Below, piece after piece: positions 1 to 6,564 of a stretch of DNA of 23,271 bases (its first letter is position 1; every line of letters begins with the position of its first letter). This DNA is from Sulfurivirga sp964427185 (GTDB lineage: Bacteria > Pseudomonadota > Gammaproteobacteria > Thiomicrospirales > Thiomicrospiraceae), in NCBI GenBank assembly GCA_964427185.1, contig CAYRSN010000021.1, positions 1 to 23,271 of the forward strand. Reading direction: 5' to 3'. Under the pieces are notes generated by a model. It did no database searches. It was not told the origin of the DNA and saw only the letters and a program-made list of their open reading frames with translations. A program made the position numbers and the translations under genes.

Positions 1-87
1 CTGTGATATGGTGAATTGAATGACAGTATCTCATAATCTCGTGACGACAGCACCTGGCATTTTGTACCCCTTTGGCAGAAACGTTTG

Positions 88-119
88 ATGCCCTCGTCTC
101 TGAGGGCATTTTTGTTTTT
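88..119 (+). terminator. Rho-independent terminator
   Basis: An 8-bp perfect stem (88-95 with 102-109, arms ATGCCCTC and GAGGGCAT) with a 6-base loop is followed directly by a T-rich run, TTTTTGTTTTT. It must end a plus-strand transcript whose gene lies mostly or wholly left of the window, because all three plus frames are closed within the first 20 bases. The structure is clear; the upstream gene is unknown. Confidence 0.85.
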
Positions 120-136
120 GGCTTACAATAGGCGTC

Positions 137-754
137 ATGTTAATTGAAACCACACTTCATTGGTTGGATCTGATGGGGACTGTCGTGTTTGCTATGACAG
201 GTCTGCTGGCAGCCAGCCGTAAACAGCTGGATCTGTTTGGTGCCGTTGTGATTGCCATGGTCACGGCAATTGGCGGTGGGACATTGCGGGATTTGATTTT
301 GGATGTGCCCGTATTTTGGTTGCACCAGCCGCACTATATCTACCTGGTGGTTGTGACGGCGCTGATGATGTTTGTCTATGTGCGGTTTTATGTGGTACCC
401 ATGCGTCTATTACTGGTGCTGGATGCGCTGGGGCTGGCAGCATTTACCATTATCGGCGTGCAGAAAGCCTATGCGCTGGGGTTGGATGATGCCATTGTGA
501 TTATGACCGGTATTATGACGGGTGTGGTGGGCGGCATGATACGGGATGTCCTCGTAGGCGAGGTGCCTTTGATTCTGCGCAAGGAAATTTATGCCACCGC
601 TTCTTTTGTGGGCGCCAGTTTGTGGCTATTGATGCGCCCCTATTTCGAGGATGCAACGGTACCTACTTTAAGTGCCATTGTGGTGGTATTTTTATTACGG
701 ATGGCGGCAATTTATCGTAACTATGGCCTGCCGGTTTTTCACTCCAGACATTGA
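137..754 (+). CDS. Trimeric intracellular cation (TRIC) channel family protein, UPF0126/YicG type
   Basis: This inner-membrane protein of 205 residues has about seven hydrophobic segments. Two internally repeated halves each carry the family signature: a glycine-rich turn followed by Arg-Asp, GGGTLRD at residues 46-52 and GGMIRD at 132-137 followed by VLVGEVP. That double G-G-x-x-R-D pattern and the length match UPF0126 (E. coli YicG is similar). Prokaryotic TRIC homologues are potassium-permeable trimeric channels; the role in this cell is inferred only. The start is the first ATG after the terminator. A TACAAT box at 124-129 would place transcription at or next to the ATG, but I see no good -35. 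It ends 13 bp before tsaB, so the two are probably cotranscribed. Confidence 0.88.
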   Translation: MLIETTLHWLDLMGTVVFAMTGLLAASRKQLDLFGAVVIAMVTAIGGGTLRDLILDVPVFWLHQPHYIYLVVVTALMMFVYVRFYVVPMRLLLVLDALGLAAFTIIGVQKAYALGLDDAIVIMTGIMTGVVGGMIRDVLVGEVPLILRKEIYATASFVGASLWLLMRPYFEDATVPTLSAIVVVFLLRMAAIYRNYGLPVFHSRH

Positions 755-767
755 AGCGTATGATGAG

Positions 768-1433
768 ATGAATATTCTTGCGATTGAAACCTCCTCTTCT
801 GCCTGTTCTGTTGCGCTGGTTTGTGGGGAGCGGTGTATTTTTCGGGAGGAGCATACGCCACAGGCGCATGCCAGACATGTTTTGCCGCTGGTAGAGCGCG
901 TGTTGGCAGAAGGCGGAATGGCACCTGAAGCCTTGGACTGCCTGGCCTTTGATAAGGGGCCAGGTGCTTTTACCGGGCTGCGCATTGCCGCTGCAACTGT
1001 ACAGGGTTTGGCTTTGGGGTGGGATAAGCCCGTAGTGGGCATCAGTGCCTTGGCGGCTTTGGCGTTTCAGGCGCAAACACAATCTCCCGTATTGTCGTTG
1101 CTGGATGCAAGGATGGGAGAAGTCTATGCTGCCATTTACCGGCAGCAGACGCTGCTAGCCGGCCCTGTAGTGGCACCACCGGAGGCGTTACGTTCATGGT
1201 TGGAACAGCATGGTGTGGTACAGGGCATTGGCCTGGCAGGAGATCATGCATCATGGATCTCACAGCATGCCTTGCAGTGGACGGAACAACCGCCTCGTGC
1301 GGATGCGGTAGCGTTTTTGGCACAGCGAGAGGCTGAACGGGCATGTAAAGTAACGCAGCAGCTGCCCACACCGCTTTATCTGCGTGATAAAGTAGCGGAT
1401 AAGCCAAAAAAGGAGGTGGTATCAGATGTATAA
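768..1433 (+). CDS. tsaB: tRNA threonylcarbamoyladenosine biosynthesis protein TsaB
   Basis: TsaB is the scaffold partner of TsaD in the TsaBDE complex that makes t6A at position 37 of ANN-decoding tRNAs in the cytoplasm. The 221-residue protein starts with the ASKHA-fold strand MNILAIETSSSACSVAL. It carries the family block KGPGAFTGLRIAAATVQGLA (residues 63-82) and ends with the characteristic PLYLRDKVA stretch. It lacks the metal-binding histidines of TsaD, as expected for TsaB. I chose ATG 768 because the family begins exactly at MNILAIETS; the frame stays open 32 codons upstream into the TRIC gene, but that extension has no family character. It overlaps the next gene by 8 bp. Confidence 0.93.
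   Translation: MNILAIETSSSACSVALVCGERCIFREEHTPQAHARHVLPLVERVLAEGGMAPEALDCLAFDKGPGAFTGLRIAAATVQGLALGWDKPVVGISALAALAFQAQTQSPVLSLLDARMGEVYAAIYRQQTLLAGPVVAPPEALRSWLEQHGVVQGIGLAGDHASWISQHALQWTEQPPRADAVAFLAQREAERACKVTQQLPTPLYLRDKVADKPKKEVVSDV
1411..1416 (+). promoter_or_regulatory. Strong ribosome binding site for the universal stress protein gene
   Basis: A perfect AGGAGG lies inside the tsaB C-terminal codons, 9 bases before ATG 1426. It suggests that the stress protein is made at a high level independently of tsaB translation. Confidence 0.75.
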
Positions 1434-1902
1434 GATGATTTTGGTCGCAGTGGACTTTTCGCCCCATAGTGAGCGGGCGGTGGCACGTGCCAAAGCACTG
1501 GTGGAGGCATTTGAGGGGCAGCTTCAGCTGTTGCATATTGTGGAAACACCTACTTATCCCGTGTTGGAGGATGTGGCCGTAACCGGCCTGCCCGGCATGT
1601 GGGATCTGGAGCTGACCGAAACCTTGATTGATGCCGCCAAAAAGCGCCTGAAGGGGCTGGCTAAACGTTACGGTATTGCGGAGGATGCCATTGAAGTGCT
1701 GGTGGGGCTGGCAAAAGTGGATATTGTAGAGCATGCACAGCAGATAGGTGCGGATTTGATTGTGGTGGGGCGGCACGGAGAAGGGTTTTGGGAGAGTCTG
1801 ATTGGCTCTGTGGCAGACAGCGTGCTGCACCATGCCAGCTGTGATGTACTGGCGGTGGATGTGGAGCATGGAGAGCCTACCCCTGCCGATAAGGTAGGGT
1901 AA
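1426..1902 (+). CDS. Universal stress protein, UspA family
   Basis: A single-domain UspA protein of 158 residues. It starts with the typical strand MYKMILVAVDFSPHSERA (Asp10 at the nucleotide site) and has the C-terminal loop GRHGEGFWESLIGSVADSVL followed by CDVLAVD. The ATP-binding pattern of the nucleotide-binding Usp branch is G-2x-G-9x-G-(S/T); here residues 115-128 read G-2x-G-8x-G-S, one residue short, so ATP binding is plausible but not certain. Residues 42-62 form an insert-like loop with prolines. The start overlaps the end of tsaB by 8 bp and is preceded by a perfect Shine-Dalgarno. Its role is presumably cytoplasmic stress adaptation; specific partners cannot be read from sequence. 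Confidence 0.92.
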   Translation: MYKMILVAVDFSPHSERAVARAKALVEAFEGQLQLLHIVETPTYPVLEDVAVTGLPGMWDLELTETLIDAAKKRLKGLAKRYGIAEDAIEVLVGLAKVDIVEHAQQIGADLIVVGRHGEGFWESLIGSVADSVLHHASCDVLAVDVEHGEPTPADKVG

Positions 1903-1906
1903 TGTC

Positions 1907-2755
1907 ATGTTGAGAAGAGCTTTTTTGTGCGGTGTGCTTGCCGGAGTATGGATGCCTGGTGTCTTGACGGCTCCCCGTTTTAAGGTGGGAGACCAGGTGA
2001 TGGTGTTTTTTCCCGCAGCGGATATCCAGAACGATGCCTTTATTTTAGGGATTGTTAAAGGTTTTTTGCCGGATGGGCGTGTGCGTCTGCAGGTGACAGA
2101 TTATGTCGAAGGTCATGATTATGGGCTCTCCTGTGAGCCGTTGCCGCCACCTGATGCGACCAGTGAGTATGGTGATGGGTGGGAAACATGGCAGGATCCA
2201 CGTAAGCTGAGGCAGGATATTGAGTACGCTGTTCCCGCAGATAAGCTGATGCCCGCGGGTGCAGGGCGCATGTATGCAATTACCCGTAATAATATCTGGA
2301 CGAAGTTTGCCCGCTGGCTATCCGATGCGCCGGTGCTTTATGTGGATGAGCTGGTACAGGCACAGTCGGAAGCTGCCCAGGTAGGGCTGGCGGCGCTCGA
2401 GCGCCCTTTTGCTTTGGCCATTGCACACAGGCAAGCTTTTTATGCGCCGGAAGGGCGGCCTTACTGGCCTTATGAGGCAGCACCCAGGTTGGTGTCTTTG
2501 CTTGAAAAGGTGGAGGGAATGTTAGAGGAGGATCCACAACTCAAGCAGCATTTTTTCGCCGTCAGACGGGATTGGACACGGATCAATCAATCCACTTATC
2601 TGCGTTTTATGTTGCGTGCACTGGATAAGATCGTGCAGGATGCACATCAGCTTCTGTATGAGGAGGGGCTGGATAAAGTAGATCCGGGTGTGCTGGCACG
2701 GTTGCGCACACAGCTGCGCGCGCTGGGTGTCAGGCTGCACCCGGATGCGGGGTAA
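1907..2755 (+). CDS. Exported protein of unknown function
   Basis: I do not recognise a characterised family. The 282-residue product begins with a signal peptide: MLRR, a hydrophobic core, and a plausible cleavage site after GVLTA near residue 22. There is no lipobox, so it is probably periplasmic. Residues about 25-80 read like a small all-beta (SH3/Tudor-like) module beginning FKVGDQVMVFF, with hydrophobic and charged positions alternating. A Tyr/Trp-rich linker follows (YGDGWETWQDP), and residues about 180-282 are largely helical with repeated hydrophobic heptads. The gene starts 4 bp after the Usp stop, so it belongs to the tsaB-usp transcript. Two cysteines are visible, one of them in the signal peptide. 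Function is unknown; the beta-module reading is weak inference. Confidence 0.8.
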   Translation: MLRRAFLCGVLAGVWMPGVLTAPRFKVGDQVMVFFPAADIQNDAFILGIVKGFLPDGRVRLQVTDYVEGHDYGLSCEPLPPPDATSEYGDGWETWQDPRKLRQDIEYAVPADKLMPAGAGRMYAITRNNIWTKFARWLSDAPVLYVDELVQAQSEAAQVGLAALERPFALAIAHRQAFYAPEGRPYWPYEAAPRLVSLLEKVEGMLEEDPQLKQHFFAVRRDWTRINQSTYLRFMLRALDKIVQDAHQLLYEEGLDKVDPGVLARLRTQLRALGVRLHPDAG

Positions 2756-2766
2756 GTACAGGCTAT

Positions 2767-3069
2767 CTATTCTGCAGCTTTTTTAAGGCGCGGAAAGTGA
2801 TAGTAAGTTTTATTCAGGTAGTGGGTAACGGCATTTACCTCTTCTGGAAACCAGCCGATATTTAGGTTGGTGTTACAGGCCTCCACCATGGTATTGAGCC
2901 CGGAAAGTGAGCTCACTTTGGTGTTTGAGCCATTGAACGGACGCGCCTGATGACACTGGATGCATTGCGCCTCCTCAAAAAGTGCCTGTCCTTCTGAAAA
3001 ACGCATATCCTCAGCGTGTGCGTAAGCAGCGCCTAACAAACCGGTGATAAAAATCAATTGTCGATGCAT
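2767..3069 (-). CDS. Small exported c-type cytochrome
   Basis: The product is a 100-residue periplasmic monohaem cytochrome. Residues 1-19 form a signal peptide ending AYAHA. The haem motif CIQCH is at 36-40, preceded by a helix typical of class I cytochromes (EGQALFEEAQ). The C-terminal helix contains EEVNAVTHYLNKTYYHF. No methionine follows residue 61, so the distal iron ligand is unclear; Met61 is the only candidate after the haem site. The frame is open 17 codons further upstream, but I chose the inner ATG because GGAGGG sits 8 bases before it and the signal peptide starts there. It converges on the unknown exported protein with an 11-bp gap and diverges from ycaO. It is presumably a small electron carrier or subunit; the partner is unknown. 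Confidence 0.88.
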   Translation of the reverse strand: MHRQLIFITGLLGAAYAHAEDMRFSEGQALFEEAQCIQCHQARPFNGSNTKVSSLSGLNTMVEACNTNLNIGWFPEEVNAVTHYLNKTYYHFPRLKKAAE

Positions 3070-3077
3070 GTTGAAGA

Positions 3078-3083
3078 CCCTCC
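3078..3083 (-). promoter_or_regulatory. Ribosome binding site fixing the cytochrome start
   Basis: GGAGGG on the minus strand, 8 bases before the ATG at 3069. The ATG at 3120 of the longer frame has no comparable site, so this motif decides the shorter start. Confidence 0.75.
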
Positions 3084-3150
3084 ATAATGTGCCCGTTTTT
3101 GATTTTAAAATTTTTGGCATAAAAGTGCTGATGTATTAAGGTTTAAGTAT

Positions 3151-4851
3151 ATGGTGAAACACTATTTAGCAGGAAAGGCTCGAAGCCTGGAAGATGCGCT
3201 GGCTGTCATGGGAAAAGTATTGAAGGAGTACGGCTTTTCCTTGAGCGAGCACCGGTGGCTCAACCCGGCACCCTATATCTGGTCGGTGCATGTGAAGGCC
3301 GAAAACTGCCCTTTACTGTTTGCCAATGGCAAGGGAGTCAGCCGGGAGGCAGCTTTGGCCAGTGCCTATGGAGAGTTTCTGGAGCGGCTGATGACAGGCT
3401 ACTTTTTTGGGGATTATGCCTTGCCGTGTGAACAGCTGAGCTATGCCTTTGTGCCGGATGAGCAGTTATTGCCCGTTGAGCAGGCCTGGCATCAGCTACC
3501 TGACCCCTTGAAACGTTTATGGGATCTTGACGCCTGCGTAACACCTCATACGGCACTGCCGGATTTAGCATGTTGTGAAACACAAGTGCGTTGCCTGCCT
3601 TTATCACCCTGGGTACAGAGTGAAGATGAAATTCTGGTGCCTTGGAATGTATTGATGAATTTTTACGGTAGCAATGGCTTAAGTGCGGGAAATACGCCTC
3701 TGGAGGCTCAGATTCAGGGGTTGTCGGAAATTTTTGAGCGCTGGGTGCGCAGAGAGATCATTCTGAATAACGTTTGCTTACCGGAAGTACCGGAAACGGT
3801 ACTGGCGGCCAGTGAACGTGTTGTGCAAGCACGGGAGGCCTTGGCGGCACAGGGCGTGACACTGTCGGTGAGAGACGCATCATTAGGGCAGGGATATCCT
3901 GTGGTGGCCATTATTCTGTATCAGCAGGGGCAGGGGCGTGCTTTTGTATCTTTTGGCGCGCATCCCATTTTTGAGGTGGCGCTGGAGCGTACACTGACAG
4001 AAGCATTCCAGGGGCGCGCACTGGCACAGTTGGAAGGGTTTCAGCCGCCCAGTGATGATCTGGAATGGGTGCAGAGTGCAGAAAATCTGGAAACACACTT
4101 TGTTGATGCTTCAGGGCAGTTTCATTGGCACTTTTTTTCGGATGCGTATGATTTTGATTATGCAGGGTGGGGGGTGCCTGTTGCAGCGAGCTTTGAAGCG
4201 CAGTGGCAGTATCTGACCGCCTTGCTGGCGTATAGATCACAGCCGCTTTATGGTCGGATTTATGCGGCTGATGGGTTCTATGCATGTCGGATGATTGCGC
4301 CGGGCATGTCGGAAGTGTTTCCGCTGGATGAGCTATCCAGTAATAATCAAAACAGCGGCTGCCGCTTACGTAAACACCTACTGGATTTTGAGCAGACGTC
4401 GCTATGGGCTGAGCAGTTGCTTGAAATGCTGGATGAGCAGGGGTGGGCCGAGCACCTTTCCGTGGCCTCTACCATTGGGCTGGTCGTTTCACCGGAAAGC
4501 CTGTGGCGTGGTGTGAAGATGATTGATCTGCGCATGGGGGCTTATTGCATGCTGAAAGATTGGGCGGCGGTGGAGGACTGGCTGGAAAGCGCGATCCTGC
4601 TGTCTCAGGATACGCCCATCAGGCAGGGGGCTTATCAGGTCTTAGCATGCTGGATTCAGCAGGGCAGTTTGCGTCATTACAGTGCTGCTTTACGCCATCT
4701 TTATGATCCACAGAGCCTGGCATGGGCTGAGCGTTGGTATGCGGGTGAGGGATTTGCACCTCTGCCAGTGGGTGAACGCCTGTTACAGGATGCTTGGCTG
4801 CAAGCCCTTTGGCAAACCCATCCAGGCAGACCCAAGGACGTGTGTCTTTAG
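3151..4851 (+). CDS. ycaO: YcaO-domain protein, full-length E. coli YcaO type
   Basis: The 566-residue protein matches the E. coli YcaO architecture (about 586 residues): an N-terminal YcaO ATP-dependent cyclodehydratase-like domain and a C-terminal helical, TPR-like region. The ATP-site blocks are visible: Lys9, then KGVSREAALASAYGEFLER (61-79) with Ser71, Glu75 and Glu78. A second block runs from Asn181 to about Arg201 with Glu185, Gln187, Glu193 and Glu196. The family activates backbone amides with ATP. E. coli YcaO has been linked to RimO-dependent methylthiolation of ribosomal protein S12, so a similar role is the best inference. There is no precursor peptide or dehydrogenase nearby, which argues against a natural-product cluster. 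The ATG is preceded only by a weak AAGG. It meets the DUF481 gene tail to tail. Confidence 0.9.
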   Translation: MVKHYLAGKARSLEDALAVMGKVLKEYGFSLSEHRWLNPAPYIWSVHVKAENCPLLFANGKGVSREAALASAYGEFLERLMTGYFFGDYALPCEQLSYAFVPDEQLLPVEQAWHQLPDPLKRLWDLDACVTPHTALPDLACCETQVRCLPLSPWVQSEDEILVPWNVLMNFYGSNGLSAGNTPLEAQIQGLSEIFERWVRREIILNNVCLPEVPETVLAASERVVQAREALAAQGVTLSVRDASLGQGYPVVAIILYQQGQGRAFVSFGAHPIFEVALERTLTEAFQGRALAQLEGFQPPSDDLEWVQSAENLETHFVDASGQFHWHFFSDAYDFDYAGWGVPVAASFEAQWQYLTALLAYRSQPLYGRIYAADGFYACRMIAPGMSEVFPLDELSSNNQNSGCRLRKHLLDFEQTSLWAEQLLEMLDEQGWAEHLSVASTIGLVVSPESLWRGVKMIDLRMGAYCMLKDWAAVEDWLESAILLSQDTPIRQGAYQVLACWIQQGSLRHYSAALRHLYDPQSLAWAERWYAGEGFAPLPVGERLLQDAWLQALWQTHPGRPKDVCL

Positions 4852-5555
4852 AAGTTGTATTTCAGTGTCAGACGTGCGGTGGTATCTTCTTTCTTTTTAC
4901 CGTCATCTGGCTGACTGTTGTAGCGGTACTCATAACCAGCACTTAAGCTGAGCGACCGGGTCAGTGCACTTTCCAGTATCAGGTTGCTGGTATTACGGGT
5001 GCGCAGTTCATCCATAAGGAACAGGGTGTCCGCTTTAAAGGTAACCGCCTTGTTTAACGGGTGTACATAAGCGCTGAAGGCGCGCCCGACGCTGCCGTCA
5101 TAGTCCTGTGCATCGTCCGCATAGTTTGTGGATTGATAACCCACCCCCAGTTCCAGAGAAAGGGTGTTTTGCAACGCCCATTGCCACTGATAGCCTGGCC
5201 CCAGTGTGATGACCCAGTTGTTTTGCAGTCCGGCAGGGCTATCCTGTTCCCATTGGGCGTTGCCGTAGCCGTAGAAGGTTTTTTCCGGTTCGAAAAATTG
5301 TTTGGCTTTGGCCTCTGCTAGACGGTAGTCTTTGGTAAGCTGGCCACTGCTGTGCTGCTGATCCAGTTTGAGCTTGATAGAGGCGCTGTAAAGCGCTTTG
5401 TCGTATGTGCTGTTGGCAGCAACAAAAAGGTTTTCGGTGTCGGTGTTGCCACTGCTTTTGCTGTAGCCTGCTTCAATGTTGTTTTTAAAGGTCGCATAGG
5501 CCGGCAGGCTGGCCGTTACGGCAAAAAGGCCACCTAATACAAGATGTTTCATCAT
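4848..5555 (-). CDS. DUF481 / YdiY-like outer-membrane beta-barrel protein
   Basis: The 235-residue product has a signal peptide (MMKHLVLGGLFAVTASLPAYA, cleavage near residue 21). After it come alternating beta strands with aromatic ends and a terminal KYNF, the C-terminal phenylalanine expected of proteins assembled by the BAM complex. The opening of the mature part (EAGYSKSSGNTDTENL), the FEPEKTFYGYGNAQWEQD block and GPGYQWQW are typical of DUF481, the E. coli YdiY family of unknown function. Two adjacent ATGs are possible; an AGGA lies 9 bases before the outer one. The stop codon overlaps the ycaO stop (4 bp, convergent), and the gene is divergent from accA with 55 bp between starts. It has no obvious metabolic link to its neighbours. 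Confidence 0.88.
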   Translation of the reverse strand: MMKHLVLGGLFAVTASLPAYATFKNNIEAGYSKSSGNTDTENLFVAANSTYDKALYSASIKLKLDQQHSSGQLTKDYRLAEAKAKQFFEPEKTFYGYGNAQWEQDSPAGLQNNWVITLGPGYQWQWALQNTLSLELGVGYQSTNYADDAQDYDGSVGRAFSAYVHPLNKAVTFKADTLFLMDELRTRNTSNLILESALTRSLSLSAGYEYRYNSQPDDGKKKEDTTARLTLKYNF

Positions 5556-5598
5556 GGCTGTTTTCCTGAAATGTTAAAATTTAGCGAGCGTATTTTAT

Positions 5599-5603
5599 AG
5601 GAG
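5599..5603 (+). promoter_or_regulatory. Ribosome binding site selecting the TTG start of accA
   Basis: AGGAG lies 7 bases before TTG 5611. No in-frame ATG exists between here and the conserved N-terminus, so the TTG is very likely the true start. Confidence 0.7.
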
Positions 5604-5610
5604 AGCGGTT

Positions 5611-6564
5611 TTGAATTTTCTGGAGTTTGAACAGCCGATTGCTGAGCTGGAAGCGAAAATCGATGAGCTAAGGCACCTGAAAGACAGTGCCGATATAGAT
5701 ATTGTCAAGGAAGTGACCACTTTGGAAAAAAAGGTCAAAGAGGTGACGCATCGTGTTTTTTCCAACCTGAGTGACTGGCAGATCTCTCAGGTGGCGCGCC
5801 ATGCGGAGCGTCCCCATACGCTGGACTATATTCAACGGATTTTTACCGATTTTCGCGAGCTGCATGGGGATCGGGCGTTTGCGGATGATAAGGCCATTGT
5901 AGGTGGTATGGGCTGGCTTGAGGGTCAGGCGGTCATGGTGATCGGTCATGAAAAGGGGCGGGATACAAAAGAGAAAATTGAACGTAACTTTGGCATGCCC
6001 CGCCCAGAAGGATACCGTAAGGCTTTGCGTCTGATGAAAATGGCAGAACGCTTTAATATGCCGATTGTCACCTTGATCGATACGCCAGGTGCCTATCCGG
6101 GGATTGATGCCGAGGAGCGCGGGCAGAGTGAAGCGATTGCGCGGAATTTGATTGAAATGGCTGAGCTGAGGGTTCCGATTATCTGTAATGTAATCGGTGA
6201 GGGTGGCTCGGGTGGCGCGCTTGCCATTGGAGTAGGTGATGTCACCCAGATGTTGGAGTACAGTATTTATTCGGTGATTTCTCCTGAAGGGTGTGCCTCC
6301 ATTCTCTGGAAAGATGCGGCGAAAGCACCTGAGGCCGCCGCCGCCTTGCAGTTGACGGCGAGACGACTGAAGGAGCTGGGTCTGGTGGACAATATTGTGC
6401 CCGAACCGTTAGGTGGTGCGCACCGGGATTATGACCAGGCGGCAAAAAACTTGAAAGAGTCGATTCTGTCTCAACTAAATACTCTTAAAACCTTTTCGTC
6501 TGAAGAGTTGGTGACGCGACGTTATCAACGCTATATGGATTATGGGCGCTTTGAAAGCGCCTGA
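5611..6564 (+). CDS. accA: Acetyl-CoA carboxylase carboxyltransferase subunit alpha
   Basis: AccA pairs with AccD to move the carboxyl group from carboxybiotin to acetyl-CoA, giving malonyl-CoA, the committed step of fatty acid synthesis. At 317 residues it matches E. coli AccA (319). Diagnostic blocks are NFLEFEQPIAELEAKI at the N-terminus, HGDRAFADDKAIVGG, RNFGMPRPEGYRKALRLMK, TLIDTPGAYPGIDAEERGQ, and the oxyanion-hole region GEGGSGGALAIG followed by SVISPEGCASILWKD. The start is TTG, supported by a good Shine-Dalgarno. The 3' end overlaps tilS by 23 bp. It is the first gene of the accA-tilS-pyrG-kdsA-eno-ftsB run. The zinc-binding beta subunit gene accD is not in the window. Confidence 0.97.
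   Translation: MNFLEFEQPIAELEAKIDELRHLKDSADIDIVKEVTTLEKKVKEVTHRVFSNLSDWQISQVARHAERPHTLDYIQRIFTDFRELHGDRAFADDKAIVGGMGWLEGQAVMVIGHEKGRDTKEKIERNFGMPRPEGYRKALRLMKMAERFNMPIVTLIDTPGAYPGIDAEERGQSEAIARNLIEMAELRVPIICNVIGEGGSGGALAIGVGDVTQMLEYSIYSVISPEGCASILWKDAAKAPEAAAALQLTARRLKELGLVDNIVPEPLGGAHRDYDQAAKNLKESILSQLNTLKTFSSEELVTRRYQRYMDYGRFESA

Noticed and set aside
20..88. A 22-codon ORF (ATG to TGA) ending in the stem of the first terminator, with a GGTGA before it
   Set aside because: Too short, with a weak ribosome site and no recognisable peptide; the terminator more likely serves a gene left of the window.
672..767. N-terminal extension of tsaB from the upstream ATG
   Set aside because: These 32 residues lie over the end of the TRIC gene and precede the exact family start MNILAIETS.
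1042..1908. Long minus-strand open frame of 288 codons opposite tsaB and the stress protein gene
   Set aside because: Rich in His, Pro, Cys and Gln with no domain pattern; it is the antisense shadow of two well-supported genes.
3070..3120. Longer cytochrome start at 3120
   Set aside because: It would bury the signal peptide and lacks a ribosome site; the inner ATG has GGAGGG at 8 bases.
3151..4851. A YcaO-based natural-product (RiPP) cluster
   Set aside because: No precursor peptide, dehydrogenase, E1-like partner or exporter nearby; length and motifs fit the housekeeping E. coli type.
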